Assembly: GCF_003581585.1 (NCBI RefSeq)
Contig: NZ_QXIR01000013.1
Coordinates: 49,759-113,758 of the forward strand
Origin: Bacillus salacetis
Lineage (GTDB): Bacteria; Bacillota; Bacilli; Bacillales; Bacillaceae_B
Reading direction: 5' to 3'
Length of the DNA: 64,000 nucleotides
The translations under genes and the position numbers were made by a program. How positions within the stretch are numbered: position 1 is the stretch's first letter; every line of letters begins with the position of its first letter. The notes below the pieces were generated by a model, which did no database searches, had not been told where the DNA came from, and worked only from the letters and a program-made list of their open reading frames with translations. Below, piece after piece: positions 47,025 through 56,207 of the stretch.

Positions 47025-47067
47025 CATAACTCCCACACACCTCTTACTTGTTAAACTGCTGTATATT

Positions 47068-47085
47068 TATACTTCTATATTCATG
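47068..47085 (-). promoter_or_regulatory. Possible ARG box upstream of ahrC
   Basis: Read on the minus strand, CATGAATATAGAAGTATA matches the first eight bases of the ArgR/AhrC operator half and less well thereafter. Only a hint of autoregulation. The remaining gap 47086-47330 holds no supported gene. Confidence 0.25.
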
Positions 47086-47330
47086 TTAGCTTATTTGTAT
47101 TATTATCACAATAAAAAACAATCCGTAACAGGTTTTCCCATTCAGGTGACATAATGCCGTGCTGTATGCGAATGAAAAAAGTATTCAATACTGTAACAAA
47201 AAGGGACCCGATTGTGAGAACGTAATTACACCAGAAGGGGGCACCCGCCGATTTGCTGTGCCATCCCGGATGGGTCAATAAACCAACTGCAATAAATCTC
47301 CTTGTCCAATCTGCCCTTCTTTGTCTGCTG

Positions 47331-47365
47331 CCAAAAGAAAAAGAATAAACGAGTCGTTTATTCTT
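47331..47365 (-). terminator. Terminator of tlyA
   Basis: AAGAATAAACG (47341-47351) and CGTTTATTCTT (47355-47365) pair perfectly and TTTTTCTTTT follows on the minus strand, directly after the tlyA stop. Confidence 0.88.
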
Positions 47366-47366
47366 T

Positions 47367-48194
47367 CTACTTTGCCTTAAATTCATTTTGGGCTTCGTCT
47401 ACAATCGATTGTATAGGATAAGTCATGTGGTTGACGCCTGCTTCTTTCTCGCCTTCCCACAAAAGATGAATAAGAAATTCGATGTTTCCTTCTCCGCCTG
47501 TAATCGGGGAATAAGAAAGATCTCTTACGTCATATCCTTCACGAATAGCCAGGCTGACAATCTTTTCGATGACTGCCAAGTGGACTTTTGGATCTTTGAC
47601 TATCCCTTTTCTACCGACTTGCTCTTTCCCCGCTTCAAACTGCGGTTTAATCAATGCAATCACATCACTGCCGGGAACCAGAAGGGTCCTAAGTACTGGC
47701 AGGATGAGTGAAAGAGAAATGAACGATACATCGATTGTCGCAAAGCCAGGCATATCTGCAACCAGATCCTCGGGTTTTACATACCTGAAGTTGGTTCTTT
47801 CCATTACGATAACTCTTTCATCCTGCCTCAACTTCCAGGCAAGCTGATTATATCCAACATCAAGAGCGTATGATAATTTCGCTCCATTTTGGAGGGCGCA
47901 ATCTGTAAAGCCTCCTGTTGAGGATCCGATGTCTATCATCGTCTTTCCTTCGACGCTTAGATCAAACTGTTTTAAGGCTTTTTCCAGCTTCAGCCCGCCT
48001 CTGCTTACATACGGAAGAACATTTCCTTTCACCGTAAGCGGGATATCTTCGTTGACTTTTTCACCGGGTTTGTCAAGCCTGGATTCCTTAGAGTACACTA
48101 ACCCAGCCATGACTGCCCGTTTTGCTTTTTCTCTTGTTTCCGCTAATCCACGTTCCACAAGAAGTACGTCTAATCGTTGTTTTTTTACTTTCAT
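47367..48194 (-). CDS. tlyA: TlyA-family rRNA methyltransferase (YqxC)
   Basis: An S4-domain plus FtsJ-like methyltransferase, 275 residues, that 2'-O-methylates rRNA in characterised relatives. The S4 domain (QRLDVLLVERGLAETREKAK, 20 residues at about 5-24) is followed by the SAM motif IDIGSSTGGFTD and by IALIKPQFE. ATG 48194 has AAAAGGG about 6 bp upstream and lies inside the last codons of dxs, so translation is probably coupled. Confidence 0.92.
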   Translation of the reverse strand: MKVKKQRLDVLLVERGLAETREKAKRAVMAGLVYSKESRLDKPGEKVNEDIPLTVKGNVLPYVSRGGLKLEKALKQFDLSVEGKTMIDIGSSTGGFTDCALQNGAKLSYALDVGYNQLAWKLRQDERVIVMERTNFRYVKPEDLVADMPGFATIDVSFISLSLILPVLRTLLVPGSDVIALIKPQFEAGKEQVGRKGIVKDPKVHLAVIEKIVSLAIREGYDVRDLSYSPITGGEGNIEFLIHLLWEGEKEAGVNHMTYPIQSIVDEAQNEFKAK

Positions 48195-48196
48195 CT

Positions 48197-50089
48197 TCAA
48201 GCCCTTTTTTGTTTTTTTGGTGTCATGGAGTGAATTCGATCTACGACATTCTCGGTCGTCATTCCGATTTCCTTCAGCAGTTCTTTTACGCTGCCATGTT
48301 CAATGAATTTATCAGGTATTCCAATACGTTCGATTGTCACATCATTAAAGCCATGATCATGGGCAAATTCAAGGACCGCACTGCCGAATCCTCCCTGAAG
48401 GACAGCCTCTTCTATCGTCAGAATCGGCATATTTTCACCCATTATGCCTGACAGCATCTTTTCATCCAGCGGCTTAATGAAACGGGCATTAACGACCTTG
48501 ACGGAAATCCCTTGTTTTTCAAGCTGTTCTGCCGCTTCCAATGCCATCGGAATGGTTGTACCGAAAGTAAGGATTGCAGAATCGCTGCCTTCTCTTAATA
48601 CTTCCCATTCACCAATTGGTATAGTCTTCAAATCCTTGTCCATTTTTACGCCCAAACCGTTTCCTCTTGGGAACCTGAGGGCAATCGGACCATCATCATA
48701 GTTGATCGCTGTATTGACCATATGCTGCCCTTCATTTTCATCCTTCGGCATCATCAATACCATATTAGGCAGGTGGCGCATAAAGGAAATATCAAAGACC
48801 CCTTGATGGGTTTCTCCATCTGCACCGACAAGGCCAGCCCTGTCGATACCGATGAAAACATTAAGATTCTGCCGGCAAATATCATGCAGGACCTGATCGT
48901 AAGCTCTCTGCAGGAAAGTTGAATAGATGGCAAGGAAAGGTTTCATTCCCTGAGTCGCAAGACCTGCAGAAACCGTCGCAGCATGCTGCTCTGCAATCCC
49001 CACATCAAACATGCGGTCAGGGAACTCACTTGCAAATCCTTCCAGTTTCGAGCCTACCGGCATAGCCGGAGTGATGGCCACAATCCGCTCATCCTCCCTT
49101 GCCAGCCTGCGGACCGTTTCACTTACTAAGCTGCTCCACGCCGGAGGGGCATTTACAGGTTTGATCAAATCACCTGAATCCATCTTGTAGGGGCCGGTAC
49201 CATGCCATGTTCCTTTGGTGTCTGTCTCAGCGGGTTGAAAGCCCTTTCCTTTCTTGGTGATCACATGCAAGATCACTGGACCTTCCGTTTTTTTAGCATA
49301 TTGAATATTATCAAAAAGGTCATTGTAATCATGGCCGTCAATAGGGCCGAGGTAAGTAAAACCCATTTCCTCGAAAAACATCCCGGATACAAACAGGTAC
49401 TTCAAACTGTCTTTGACTCTCTCAGCAGTGACAGTCAGCTTGCCGCCTACAGCTGGAATTTTTTTCAGGATATATTCCAATTCATCCTTCACCCACTGAT
49501 ATTTCCCTGCCGTACGCAGCCTTCCCAGCACATTATGAAGGGCTCCTACATTAGGGGCTATGGACATTTCGTTATCATTCAAGACGACGATCATATCTTT
49601 TTGTTCATGACCGATATGGTTCAAAGCTTCAAGTGCCATGCCCCCTGTCAACGCACCATCCCCGATTACCGGGATAATGAAAGAATCTTCTTTCTTTACA
49701 TCCCTTGCAATGGCCATTCCCATTGCAGCAGATAATGAAGTGGAGCTGTGGCCTGTTTCCCAAACGTCATGTTCACTTTCCACCATCTTCGGGAAACCGC
49801 ATAAGCCCTTATACTGCCTGAGGGTGCCGAATTGACCCGCACGCCCTGTCAGGATTTTGTGGACATAAGACTGATGCCCGACATCCCAGAGGATTTTGTC
49901 TTTTGGACTGTCAAAACATTTATGAAGGGCAATCGTTAGCTCCACCACTCCCAGATTGGGGCCGATATGACCGCCGGTTTTTGATAAGGTCTCTATCAGG
50001 AATTTTCTTATATCACCGCTCAACTCTTCAAGCTCTTGCTGTGATAACGACTTTAGAAAGGAAGGGTCTTTAATTGATAACAGATCCAT
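48197..50089 (-). CDS. dxs: 1-deoxy-D-xylulose-5-phosphate synthase
   Basis: The thiamine-diphosphate enzyme that starts the MEP isoprenoid pathway from pyruvate and glyceraldehyde-3-phosphate, 630 residues. Motifs are [32 protein letters not shown] (cofactor binding), the transketolase-like GIAEQHAAT, and [19 protein letters not shown] (19 residues). ATG 50089 follows GGTGA; TTG 50101 in frame is the alternative. It lies 35 bp downstream of oapA. Confidence 0.95.
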   Translation of the reverse strand: MDLLSIKDPSFLKSLSQQELEELSGDIRKFLIETLSKTGGHIGPNLGVVELTIALHKCFDSPKDKILWDVGHQSYVHKILTGRAGQFGTLRQYKGLCGFPKMVESEHDVWETGHSSTSLSAAMGMAIARDVKKEDSFIIPVIGDGALTGGMALEALNHIGHEQKDMIVVLNDNEMSIAPNVGALHNVLGRLRTAGKYQWVKDELEYILKKIPAVGGKLTVTAERVKDSLKYLFVSGMFFEEMGFTYLGPIDGHDYNDLFDNIQYAKKTEGPVILHVITKKGKGFQPAETDTKGTWHGTGPYKMDSGDLIKPVNAPPAWSSLVSETVRRLAREDERIVAITPAMPVGSKLEGFASEFPDRMFDVGIAEQHAATVSAGLATQGMKPFLAIYSTFLQRAYDQVLHDICRQNLNVFIGIDRAGLVGADGETHQGVFDISFMRHLPNMVLMMPKDENEGQHMVNTAINYDDGPIALRFPRGNGLGVKMDKDLKTIPIGEWEVLREGSDSAILTFGTTIPMALEAAEQLEKQGISVKVVNARFIKPLDEKMLSGIMGENMPILTIEEAVLQGGFGSAVLEFAHDHGFNDVTIERIGIPDKFIEHGSVKELLKEIGMTTENVVDRIHSMTPKKQKRA

Positions 50090-50124
50090 CCAGTTCACCA
50101 ACTTTCATAACTAAATGTTTGGTT

Positions 50125-50727
50125 TCAATTTTCACGTTTTTTTCGCTGTTTGTCTTTTTTATCTCTTTTGTCTTTAATGATGCTGATATGAAATTTATCC
50201 TCAACAAATTGTAACACTTTTCCTACTTGAAAGATAATATCCTTGGAGTATTGTATAGCCAATGTCTTACCAAGGGCTTTTCCGCCTACCGTCAAGGCAG
50301 CAATCAAGCTTGTCAGAAGAACATTGAGGGAATATTCCACTGGCGAACCGCTATTGATCTGCAGATCAAGCGTCAGCCCGATGAGCACTATGGCTGCTGC
50401 AGCACCGCTTATGATGCCGGAAATGTCACCGATCACATCATTACAAAAGCTGGCAAATCGGTCCGCATTACGAACGATTTTGATGGACTGCCGGGCACCA
50501 TACACCTTTTTGGCGGCCATAGCATGGAAAGGGGTTTCATCGGCAGCCGTGGCAGCTATCCCAAGCATATCAAAAAAGATACCTATGAAAACAATGATAA
50601 GCACTACGATCAGGCCGATCACCCAGGTAACTTCGTTTAATATCAAATTAGAAAAGATTGAAAAAAGAGCCGCTAACACAAACGTGATAACGGCAATGCT
50701 AATACTCCATTTTATTGAGTTTTTCAT
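50125..50727 (-). CDS. oapA: OLE-associated protein OapA, DUF21-like membrane protein
   Basis: A 200-residue integral membrane protein. Hydrophobic segments lie at about 7-28, 35-58, 100-122 and 130-150. The region AAKKVYGARQSIKIVRNADR is very basic, and the C-terminus ends in a Lys/Arg-rich tail. Its place directly downstream of a roughly 600-nt OLE RNA and upstream of dxs, its size, membrane topology and basic segments match OapA, which holds OLE RNA at the membrane. It also resembles the DUF21 domain of CNNM transporters. ATG 50727 has GAAGGA upstream. Confidence 0.88.
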   Translation of the reverse strand: MKNSIKWSISIAVITFVLAALFSIFSNLILNEVTWVIGLIVVLIIVFIGIFFDMLGIAATAADETPFHAMAAKKVYGARQSIKIVRNADRFASFCNDVIGDISGIISGAAAAIVLIGLTLDLQINSGSPVEYSLNVLLTSLIAALTVGGKALGKTLAIQYSKDIIFQVGKVLQFVEDKFHISIIKDKRDKKDKQRKKREN

Positions 50728-50804
50728 TACGTCCTTCATAAAGGCAGTTACACACCGTTTCTTAATTAAGAATCTATGTTATTGAATACGTCTGAGTTCG
50801 TCAT

Positions 50805-51410
50805 ATGTAGAAGGGATGGTCATACATTAAGTAAAAATTGCAGCTTAGGTCCAGTAGGTTTTCCCAATCAGGTACCGGATGTCGCCATACCGGCGGTTTC
50901 CCTTTAAACCCGACTTAACTGTGTCACCAGCAGTTAGACTGGATTACCACTTAGTCCGCACCATAATCCTCAATATATGTCACAAACGGAACAGTCTAGG
51001 AGTTTTCCTCAACAATCTTTAACCAGGTTCTTAGCCTCTTTTGCAAAGTGGATTTCATATGGGCGAAAAAGTACATATCAATGGCCAACTGATGTGTACC
51101 TTGTAACCATAATCCCCTCTCACTTCACTCAAGGCAGGCTACGCTGCTAGCGGTTGCTGCCGCATTGCAGGTCTATACTCCGTCCTGATTGCTCATGCAT
51201 AATGCCGGCCTGGACGGAACCTCCGCGGTGCAAGGGTCAACGCCCACATGCCATTGTGGATCGCCCTTGCACCTTACTCCCAGCTTCGACCCAAGGCTGG
51301 GCGCCTCAAGCCGAAACAAGGAACTTCATCGATGTGCCCTTTAGTGGATTTTTAGGCCCACCTTCGGAACTGGTAGCTTGACTAGAATACTGCACCATCC
51401 CTATTCAATT
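50805..51410 (-). ncRNA. ole: OLE RNA (ornate, large, extremophilic)
   Basis: A gene-free stretch of about 600 nt between ispA and oapA, on their strand. Its two ends are joined by a perfect 9-bp stem: AGGGATGGT (51402-51394) with ACCATCCCT (50820-50812). That encloses 591 nt, near the usual OLE length. Inside are many further complementary arms, for example GTGCAAGGG with CCCTTGCAC, CCCAGC with GCTGGG, and CGTCC with GGACG. The neighbourhood xseA-xseB-ispA-[RNA]-oapA-dxs-tlyA-ahrC-recN is the one recalled for OLE. OLE forms an RNP with Oap proteins at the membrane and is tied to cold, alcohol and magnesium stress. Confidence 0.9.
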
Positions 51411-51416
51411 ATCTTC

Positions 51417-51445
51417 ATTGTAGCATAAATTAAACAATTTCTCAA
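51417..51445 (-). promoter_or_regulatory. Sigma-A promoter of the OLE RNA
   Basis: On the minus strand TTGAGA, exactly 17 bp, TACAAT, with TGC before the -10 giving an extended -10. Predicted transcription start near 51410, eight bases before the closing stem of the RNA. It lies in the spacer just after the ispA stop. Confidence 0.75.
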
Positions 51446-51454
51446 ATAGGCAGA

Positions 51455-52342
51455 TTAATGATCCCTTGATGCAATCAAATCAGCAATTTGGAAAAGGAGG
51501 CCGTTACCTATATCCGATTCAGCCAGTGCTTCCTTGCTTTTCTCCAAATGAAACCTGAGCTTTTCCTTTGCGCCTTCAAGAGTCAAAATCGCCGGATAGG
51601 TGCTCTTGAATTTATTGATATCACTGCCGACAGGCTTACCGATTTTCTCTTCGCTTCCTTCTACATCCAGGATATCGTCCTGAATTTGGAAAGCAAGCCC
51701 GATATGGAAAGCATAGTCTTTCAGCAGCCGGATCTGCTGTTCTCCTGCATCTGCAAGAATGGCGCCTGCCATCACACTATATGCAAGCAGCCGGCCGGTC
51801 TTGTTTCTGTGGATGTATTCAAGCTCTTCCACCGATAGGGATTTGTTTTCGCCTTCCATGTCTGCAGCCTGGCCGCCGACCATTCCTTCAGGGCCGGCCG
51901 CTTTTGCTAACAATGAAATCAACTGGAGCCTCTTTTCGGCAGGAATGCCCTTGGTGCCGGCAAGCACTTCAAAGCTGTATGTGAGGAGGCCGTCTCCTGC
52001 CAGGATTGCTGCTGCTTCACCAAACACTTTATGATTGGTCGGTTTCCCACGCCTGAGGTCATCATCATCCATGCTCGGAAGATCATCATGGATAAGGGAA
52101 TATGTATGAATCATTTCAAGGGCTGCAGCAGCATCCAGACCGATTCTCGGATCTTTTCTAAAGGCTTGCAGAGTCGCGAGGAGGAGAATAGGACGGATCC
52201 TTTTGCCTCCGGCTTTCAGGGAATAGTCCATTGCTTCTTTCACCGTTACGGGGGCATCCAGTCTTTGCATCAGTTCATCCAGCTTGCTTTCAACCAGCTC
52301 TTTATATGTTCCGGTAAACCCTTCAAGCGTTATAGCTGTCAC
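51455..52342 (-). CDS. ispA: Farnesyl diphosphate synthase (polyprenyl synthetase family)
   Basis: Condenses isopentenyl diphosphate with dimethylallyl and geranyl diphosphate; 295 residues. The first aspartate-rich motif is HDDLPSMDDDDLRRGKPTNH (20 residues, near 83-102), the second is FQIQDDILDVEG, and GGKRIRP binds diphosphate. The GTG start at 52342 overlaps the xseB stop. Supplies isoprenoids along with dxs of the same cluster. Confidence 0.94.
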   Translation of the reverse strand: MTAITLEGFTGTYKELVESKLDELMQRLDAPVTVKEAMDYSLKAGGKRIRPILLLATLQAFRKDPRIGLDAAAALEMIHTYSLIHDDLPSMDDDDLRRGKPTNHKVFGEAAAILAGDGLLTYSFEVLAGTKGIPAEKRLQLISLLAKAAGPEGMVGGQAADMEGENKSLSVEELEYIHRNKTGRLLAYSVMAGAILADAGEQQIRLLKDYAFHIGLAFQIQDDILDVEGSEEKIGKPVGSDINKFKSTYPAILTLEGAKEKLRFHLEKSKEALAESDIGNGLLFQIADLIASRDH

Positions 52343-52575
52343 GAATTCTCCTCCTCAGACAAAGCGAATTCTTTTTCTCCTTCATCAGTCATCAATTTCG
52401 TCATTTGTTTTTCTGCATGTTTTAACGTGTCATGACAGTATTTGGACAATTCCACTCCCTTTTGGTATTGATCCAAAGCCTCCTCCAATGGAACTTCTCC
52501 TTCCTCAAGGCGCTGAACAATCTTTTCAAGGTTTTCCATTGCTTCTTCAAATGACATTTTTCTCTTTTCAGCCAT
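52339..52575 (-). CDS. xseB: Exodeoxyribonuclease VII small subunit
   Basis: A 78-residue helical subunit of exonuclease VII: MSFEEAMENLEKIVQRLEEG followed by VPLEEALDQYQKGVEL. ATG 52575 overlaps the xseA stop by one base and the 3' end overlaps ispA, so the three genes are coupled. GGAGGGTGA provides the ribosome binding site. Confidence 0.93.
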   Translation of the reverse strand: MAEKRKMSFEEAMENLEKIVQRLEEGEVPLEEALDQYQKGVELSKYCHDTLKHAEKQMTKLMTDEGEKEFALSEEENS

Positions 52576-53924
52576 CACTTATCACCCTCCTCAATAGTAT
52601 CAACATGGCAATGCAGTTTTCCATCCTGCAGGTGTACGGTTATTTTTTCCCCTTCTGCCACCGTACTTCTTGTTTTGACCAGTTTATCATTATGGGAATA
52701 AACAAGGCTGTATCCCCTATCCATGATCTTTAACGGGCTCAATGCCTCCAGCGTGGATATGGCCCTTCCGAATTCGTTCTGCTTATGCTTTAAAATGTTG
52801 GTGAAATTGATTTGTAATTCTTTAGCCAAACGATCATGCTGCTCATTTTTTTGCTTCCAAAGCCTCCCGGGATGGACCCTTTTCAAGCCGGAAGCCAGAT
52901 GTCCCAATTTATCAGCCTGACTGTCCATTCTCAGCTGCTGTGCACGGTTGAGTTTATCTGTCAGGCGGTCGATCGCTTCGATCTTCTGTTCATACAATTT
53001 GCGGGGGTTCCTGAACACAATTGAGGATCCGATATTCTTCAGCCTGGCCCTTTCGCTTTCCAACCGTGACTTCATCCCTCTGATAAGCAGGATTTTCCGG
53101 CTCAGAACCCTTTCCAGGAGCTCATCAATGTGGGGAACAGCCAGCTCTGCAGCTGCAGTCGGAGTGGGCGCCCTCATATCTGCAACAAAGTCGGCGATCG
53201 TAAAATCCGTTTCATGTCCGACGGCAGATATAACCGGGATCGTTGAATTGGCAATTGCGATGACCACTGTCTCCTCATTGAAAGCCCACAGTTCTTCTAT
53301 TGATCCTCCGCCACGGCCTGAAATCAATACATCGATCTCTTTATTTTCATTCGCTTTCTTAATACAATCGGCAATTGACCTGGCAGCACGTTCCCCTTGC
53401 ACCAATGCAGGATAGATCAAGATCTCGCCAACAGGATATCTGCGTTCGATCGTTGTGATGATATCCCTTACCGCAGCACCTGTCGGAGAAGTGATCACCC
53501 CGATTTTCCGCGGGAATCTCGGGATCGGCTTTTTCCTCGCTTCATCAAAAAGACCCTTCTTTTCAAGCTTTTCTTTCAACTGTTGAAAAGCAAGGAAGAG
53601 GTCTCCAATCCCATCTGGCTGCATTTCTTTTACGTACATCTGATATTGGCCCCCGGCCTCGTAAACAGAAATATCGCCCCTGACCAATACTTTCATTCCA
53701 TTTTCAGGATTGAACTTCATTGAAGCATTGGCAGAAGAAAACATGACAGCCAAAATCCTTGCTCTTTCATCTTTAAGAGTAAAGTACATGTGGCCGCTTG
53801 AGTGTCTTTTGAAGTTAGAGATCTCCCCTTTGACATAGATCCCCGAAAGATGCGGATCTTTATCAAATTTTCGTTTTATGTATTTTGTCAACGCCTGGAT
53901 TGTCAGGTATTGAGGGTCTTCCAT
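52575..53924 (-). CDS. xseA: Exodeoxyribonuclease VII large subunit
   Basis: The catalytic subunit of single-strand-specific exonuclease VII, 449 residues. An N-terminal OB-fold (GEISNFKRHSSGHMYFTLKD, 20 residues at about 33-52) is followed by the nuclease region with IGVITSPTGAAVRDI, GRGGGSIEELWAFN and SAVGHETDFTIADFVADMRA (20 residues), then a long coiled coil. ATG 53924 has GGGGAGATG upstream. Confidence 0.95.
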   Translation of the reverse strand: MEDPQYLTIQALTKYIKRKFDKDPHLSGIYVKGEISNFKRHSSGHMYFTLKDERARILAVMFSSANASMKFNPENGMKVLVRGDISVYEAGGQYQMYVKEMQPDGIGDLFLAFQQLKEKLEKKGLFDEARKKPIPRFPRKIGVITSPTGAAVRDIITTIERRYPVGEILIYPALVQGERAARSIADCIKKANENKEIDVLISGRGGGSIEELWAFNEETVVIAIANSTIPVISAVGHETDFTIADFVADMRAPTPTAAAELAVPHIDELLERVLSRKILLIRGMKSRLESERARLKNIGSSIVFRNPRKLYEQKIEAIDRLTDKLNRAQQLRMDSQADKLGHLASGLKRVHPGRLWKQKNEQHDRLAKELQINFTNILKHKQNEFGRAISTLEALSPLKIMDRGYSLVYSHNDKLVKTRSTVAEGEKITVHLQDGKLHCHVDTIEEGDK

Positions 53925-53996
53925 TGGTTATGCATCTCCCCTCTGTCCGGGTATGTGTTTCCATACTGATGTGGATTTCCTATGTATAATCCTTAA

Positions 53997-54031
53997 CAAA
54001 AAGCTGCTTCCTTTGGATGGAATGCAGCCTT
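53997..54031 (-). terminator. Terminator between folD and xseA
   Basis: AAGCTGC (54001-54007) and GCAGCCTT (54024-54031) pair, with a T tract after them on the minus strand. A second T7 tract with a very short stem lies at 54060-54084, nearer the folD stop. Confidence 0.6.
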
Positions 54032-54090
54032 TAGTTAAGGATCATTATTATTTTAACAAAAAAACCGACAGGATGTCCCGATAAGATTCT

Positions 54091-54948
54091 TTATGCTTCC
54101 AGAAGACTTCTTCTGGCACTTTTCACAGTATTGAACATAAGCATGGTTATTGTCATTGGACCTACGCCTCCAGGTACGGGGGTAATGTAGCCGGCTATAT
54201 CCAAGGCACTCTCAAAATCGATATCACCGCAGAGCTTACCATCTTCATCTCTGTTCATCCCCACATCGATGACAACAGCACCCGGCTTGATATCGTTCCC
54301 GTGAATGAACTTGGCTCTTCCAGCAGCTGAAATCAAAATATCCGCATCCTTTGTGTAAGATGACAGATTTTCCGTTTTAGAATGGCAATAGGTCACTGTG
54401 GCGTTTTCCCTCAGGAGAAGCTGCCCTGCCGGCTTTCCGACTATATTGCTGCGCCCTACCACCACCGCATGTCTGCCTCCGAGCTGAATGTTTTCATATT
54501 CCAGCATCTTCAAGATCCCAAATGGGGTACAAGGCAGGAAGGCATCTTTTCCTATCATCATCCTGCCAATATTGACAGGATGGAATCCATCGACATCTTT
54601 ATCCGGGGATATCTGATCAATCACGTTTTCAGTCTGAATTCCTTCAGGCAGCGGCAGTTGGACAAGAATCCCGTGAATGGAAGGATCCTGATTCAGCTGG
54701 TCAATCTTTCCCAGCAGTTCCTTCTCACTAACATTATCATCATACTCAATTAACACAGAGTAGATCCCCATCTCTTCGCAGGTCTTTCGCTTCATCCTCA
54801 CATACGTTTGTGATGCTGGATTTTCACCTGCCTGGATGACAGCCAGACCGGGGACTACACCTTCTTGTTTTAATTGTTTCACTTCTTCTGCAATGGAATT
54901 TCTATAAAAATGGGCAATCTTCTTTCCATCGATCAATTTCGCGGGCAT
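54091..54948 (-). CDS. folD: Methylenetetrahydrofolate dehydrogenase/cyclohydrolase
   Basis: A bifunctional one-carbon enzyme, 285 residues. Tyr-Lys of the active site lies in [16 protein letters not shown], where the usual KxK lysine sits in [17 protein letters not shown] and VDGFHP follow, and the NADP domain has [17 protein letters not shown] and [14 protein letters not shown] 54948 has GGGGGAG upstream. Follows nusB by 15 bp. Confidence 0.95.
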   Translation of the reverse strand: MPAKLIDGKKIAHFYRNSIAEEVKQLKQEGVVPGLAVIQAGENPASQTYVRMKRKTCEEMGIYSVLIEYDDNVSEKELLGKIDQLNQDPSIHGILVQLPLPEGIQTENVIDQISPDKDVDGFHPVNIGRMMIGKDAFLPCTPFGILKMLEYENIQLGGRHAVVVGRSNIVGKPAGQLLLRENATVTYCHSKTENLSSYTKDADILISAAGRAKFIHGNDIKPGAVVIDVGMNRDEDGKLCGDIDFESALDIAGYITPVPGGVGPMTITMLMFNTVKSARRSLLEA

Positions 54949-54963
54949 ATAACTCCCCCTTAC

Positions 54964-55359
54964 TCACTGTTCTTCAATCATTGAATTCACTTTGGAAAGC
55001 ACACCGTTGATGAATTTCCCTGACTGGTCATCACCGTATGCCTTGGCAATTTCAATGGCTTCATTGATGACCACTTTGTTAGGCACGTCATCAATCTCCA
55101 GCAATTCATATACAGCAACCCGCAGGATATTCCTATCCACTTTCGCGAGCCGGTCAAATGACCATTTTTCAAGGTTTTCCTTGATCAATCCGTCAATCTT
55201 TTCTTTATATACTGCCGCACCTTTGACAAGGGCTTCAAGATATTCGTCAGAAGGTGCATCTTCGTATACATTTGTCAATGCCTCATCGGCAGTCATTCCG
55301 GACATATCCATCTGAAATAACGCTTGTAAAGCCTTTTCACGCGCTGTACGTCTTTTCAT
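54964..55359 (-). CDS. nusB: Transcription antitermination factor NusB
   Basis: An RNA-binding antitermination factor for rRNA operons, 131 residues, the same as in Bacillus. An Arg-rich start (MKRRTAREKALQALFQMDMS, 20 residues) and the C-terminal NKVVINEAIEIAKAYG and FINGVLSKV are diagnostic. ATG 55359 has AAGGAGT upstream; the frame extends 8 codons further without support. Confidence 0.94.
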   Translation of the reverse strand: MKRRTAREKALQALFQMDMSGMTADEALTNVYEDAPSDEYLEALVKGAAVYKEKIDGLIKENLEKWSFDRLAKVDRNILRVAVYELLEIDDVPNKVVINEAIEIAKAYGDDQSGKFINGVLSKVNSMIEEQ

Positions 55360-55383
55360 TACTTTGTACTCCTTTAATCTCAT

Positions 55384-55675
55384 CTGATTTCATCATATCA
55401 ATGATAATAGCATAACTGAGCCTATGAAAGCACGTAAACACCAATTAATCCTCTATTCAGAAAATTTCACGACTGCGTATACACCGCCAAAAAAAACTGT
55501 GCCGCTTGATTTTCACTCGGTCAAGCTGGACATCCGCCGGGATTCCTGCCGAAGCCTGCCTGCATGCTGAACTTACAATACCCGGTGACAATCGGTTCCA
55601 TTCGACGAAAGAGACTATGGCGGCAATGATTAGTAAATCAATATAAGCCATCCCTCAAATATTCGGCCATACAAA
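55384..55675. other. Intergenic stretch without a supported gene
   Basis: A 64-codon frame on the minus strand (55457-55651) starts with a hydrophobic run (MAYIDLLIIAAIVSF) but its ATG abuts the only ribosome binding site-like GAGGG and the remainder is unlike any family I know. It could be a decayed small membrane gene; I do not call it. Confidence 0.35.
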
Positions 55676-55710
55676 CAAAAAACCAAAGGCACGGGCCCTT
55701 GGTTTTTGCT
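55676..55710 (-). terminator. Terminator of the accBC-yqhY unit
   Basis: CAAAAACCAAGGG pairs with CCTTTGGTTTTTTG on the minus strand, followed by T-rich sequence, 17 bp after the yqhY stop. Confidence 0.82.
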
Positions 55711-55726
55711 TTTAAAGTATGGAGCT

Positions 55727-56149
55727 TTACTGCTCTTCCTCGAGCTCCTGTTCATTCTTCTGGTTCTCAAATTGTACTCCAACGACATGGATGTTGACTT
55801 CATCCGCTTCCAGAGCTGTCATGTTAAGAAGCGCTTGTCTGATGTTATCCTGGATCTTCTGAGCGGTACTTGGAATTGAAACTCCGAACTGCATGATGCA
55901 GTAAACATCAACTTGGATGCCTTCCTCTGCAAGTTCGACTTTGACTCCCTTACCATGATTCTTTTTGCCCAGTCGTTCCACAACACCGCTGGCAAAATTA
56001 CCGCGCATTTGGGCAACGCCTTCCACCTCGGAAGCTGCAATGCCTGCAATCACTTCAATTACCTCGGGTGCTATTTCAATTTTACCTAAACCGTCTTTCC
56101 CATGTGACATTTGAAGCAGGGCTTGGTTTTGGTTTTGATTTTCAGCCAT
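55727..56149 (-). CDS. yqhY: Asp23/Gls24 family protein YqhY
   Basis: A 140-residue Asp23-family protein: GKIEIAPEVIEVIAGIAASE near 22-41, then the conserved VDVYCIMQFGVSIPSTAQKI (20 residues), and an acidic Gln-rich tail. Co-occurs with accBC; in B. subtilis it has been linked to acetyl-CoA carboxylase activity. ATG 56149 has GGAGGTG upstream. Downstream of accC by 58 bp. Confidence 0.92.
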   Translation of the reverse strand: MAENQNQNQALLQMSHGKDGLGKIEIAPEVIEVIAGIAASEVEGVAQMRGNFASGVVERLGKKNHGKGVKVELAEEGIQVDVYCIMQFGVSIPSTAQKIQDNIRQALLNMTALEADEVNIHVVGVQFENQKNEQELEEEQ

Positions 56150-56207
56150 GAATGTACACCTCCACTGATTTCGCCTTTACCATATTTTTATTATAACACA
56201 GCTTTCA

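Noticed and set aside
51154..51381. 75-codon plus-strand frame opposite the OLE region
   Set aside because: No ribosome binding site, odd composition, and it overlaps the structured RNA on the other strand.
55457..55651. 64-codon hydrophobic-start frame between nusB and yqhY, possible DUF2273-like gene
   Set aside because: DUF2273 genes often sit near Asp23 genes, but only the first 15 residues are hydrophobic, the remainder does not fit, and the ATG touches the candidate ribosome binding site.
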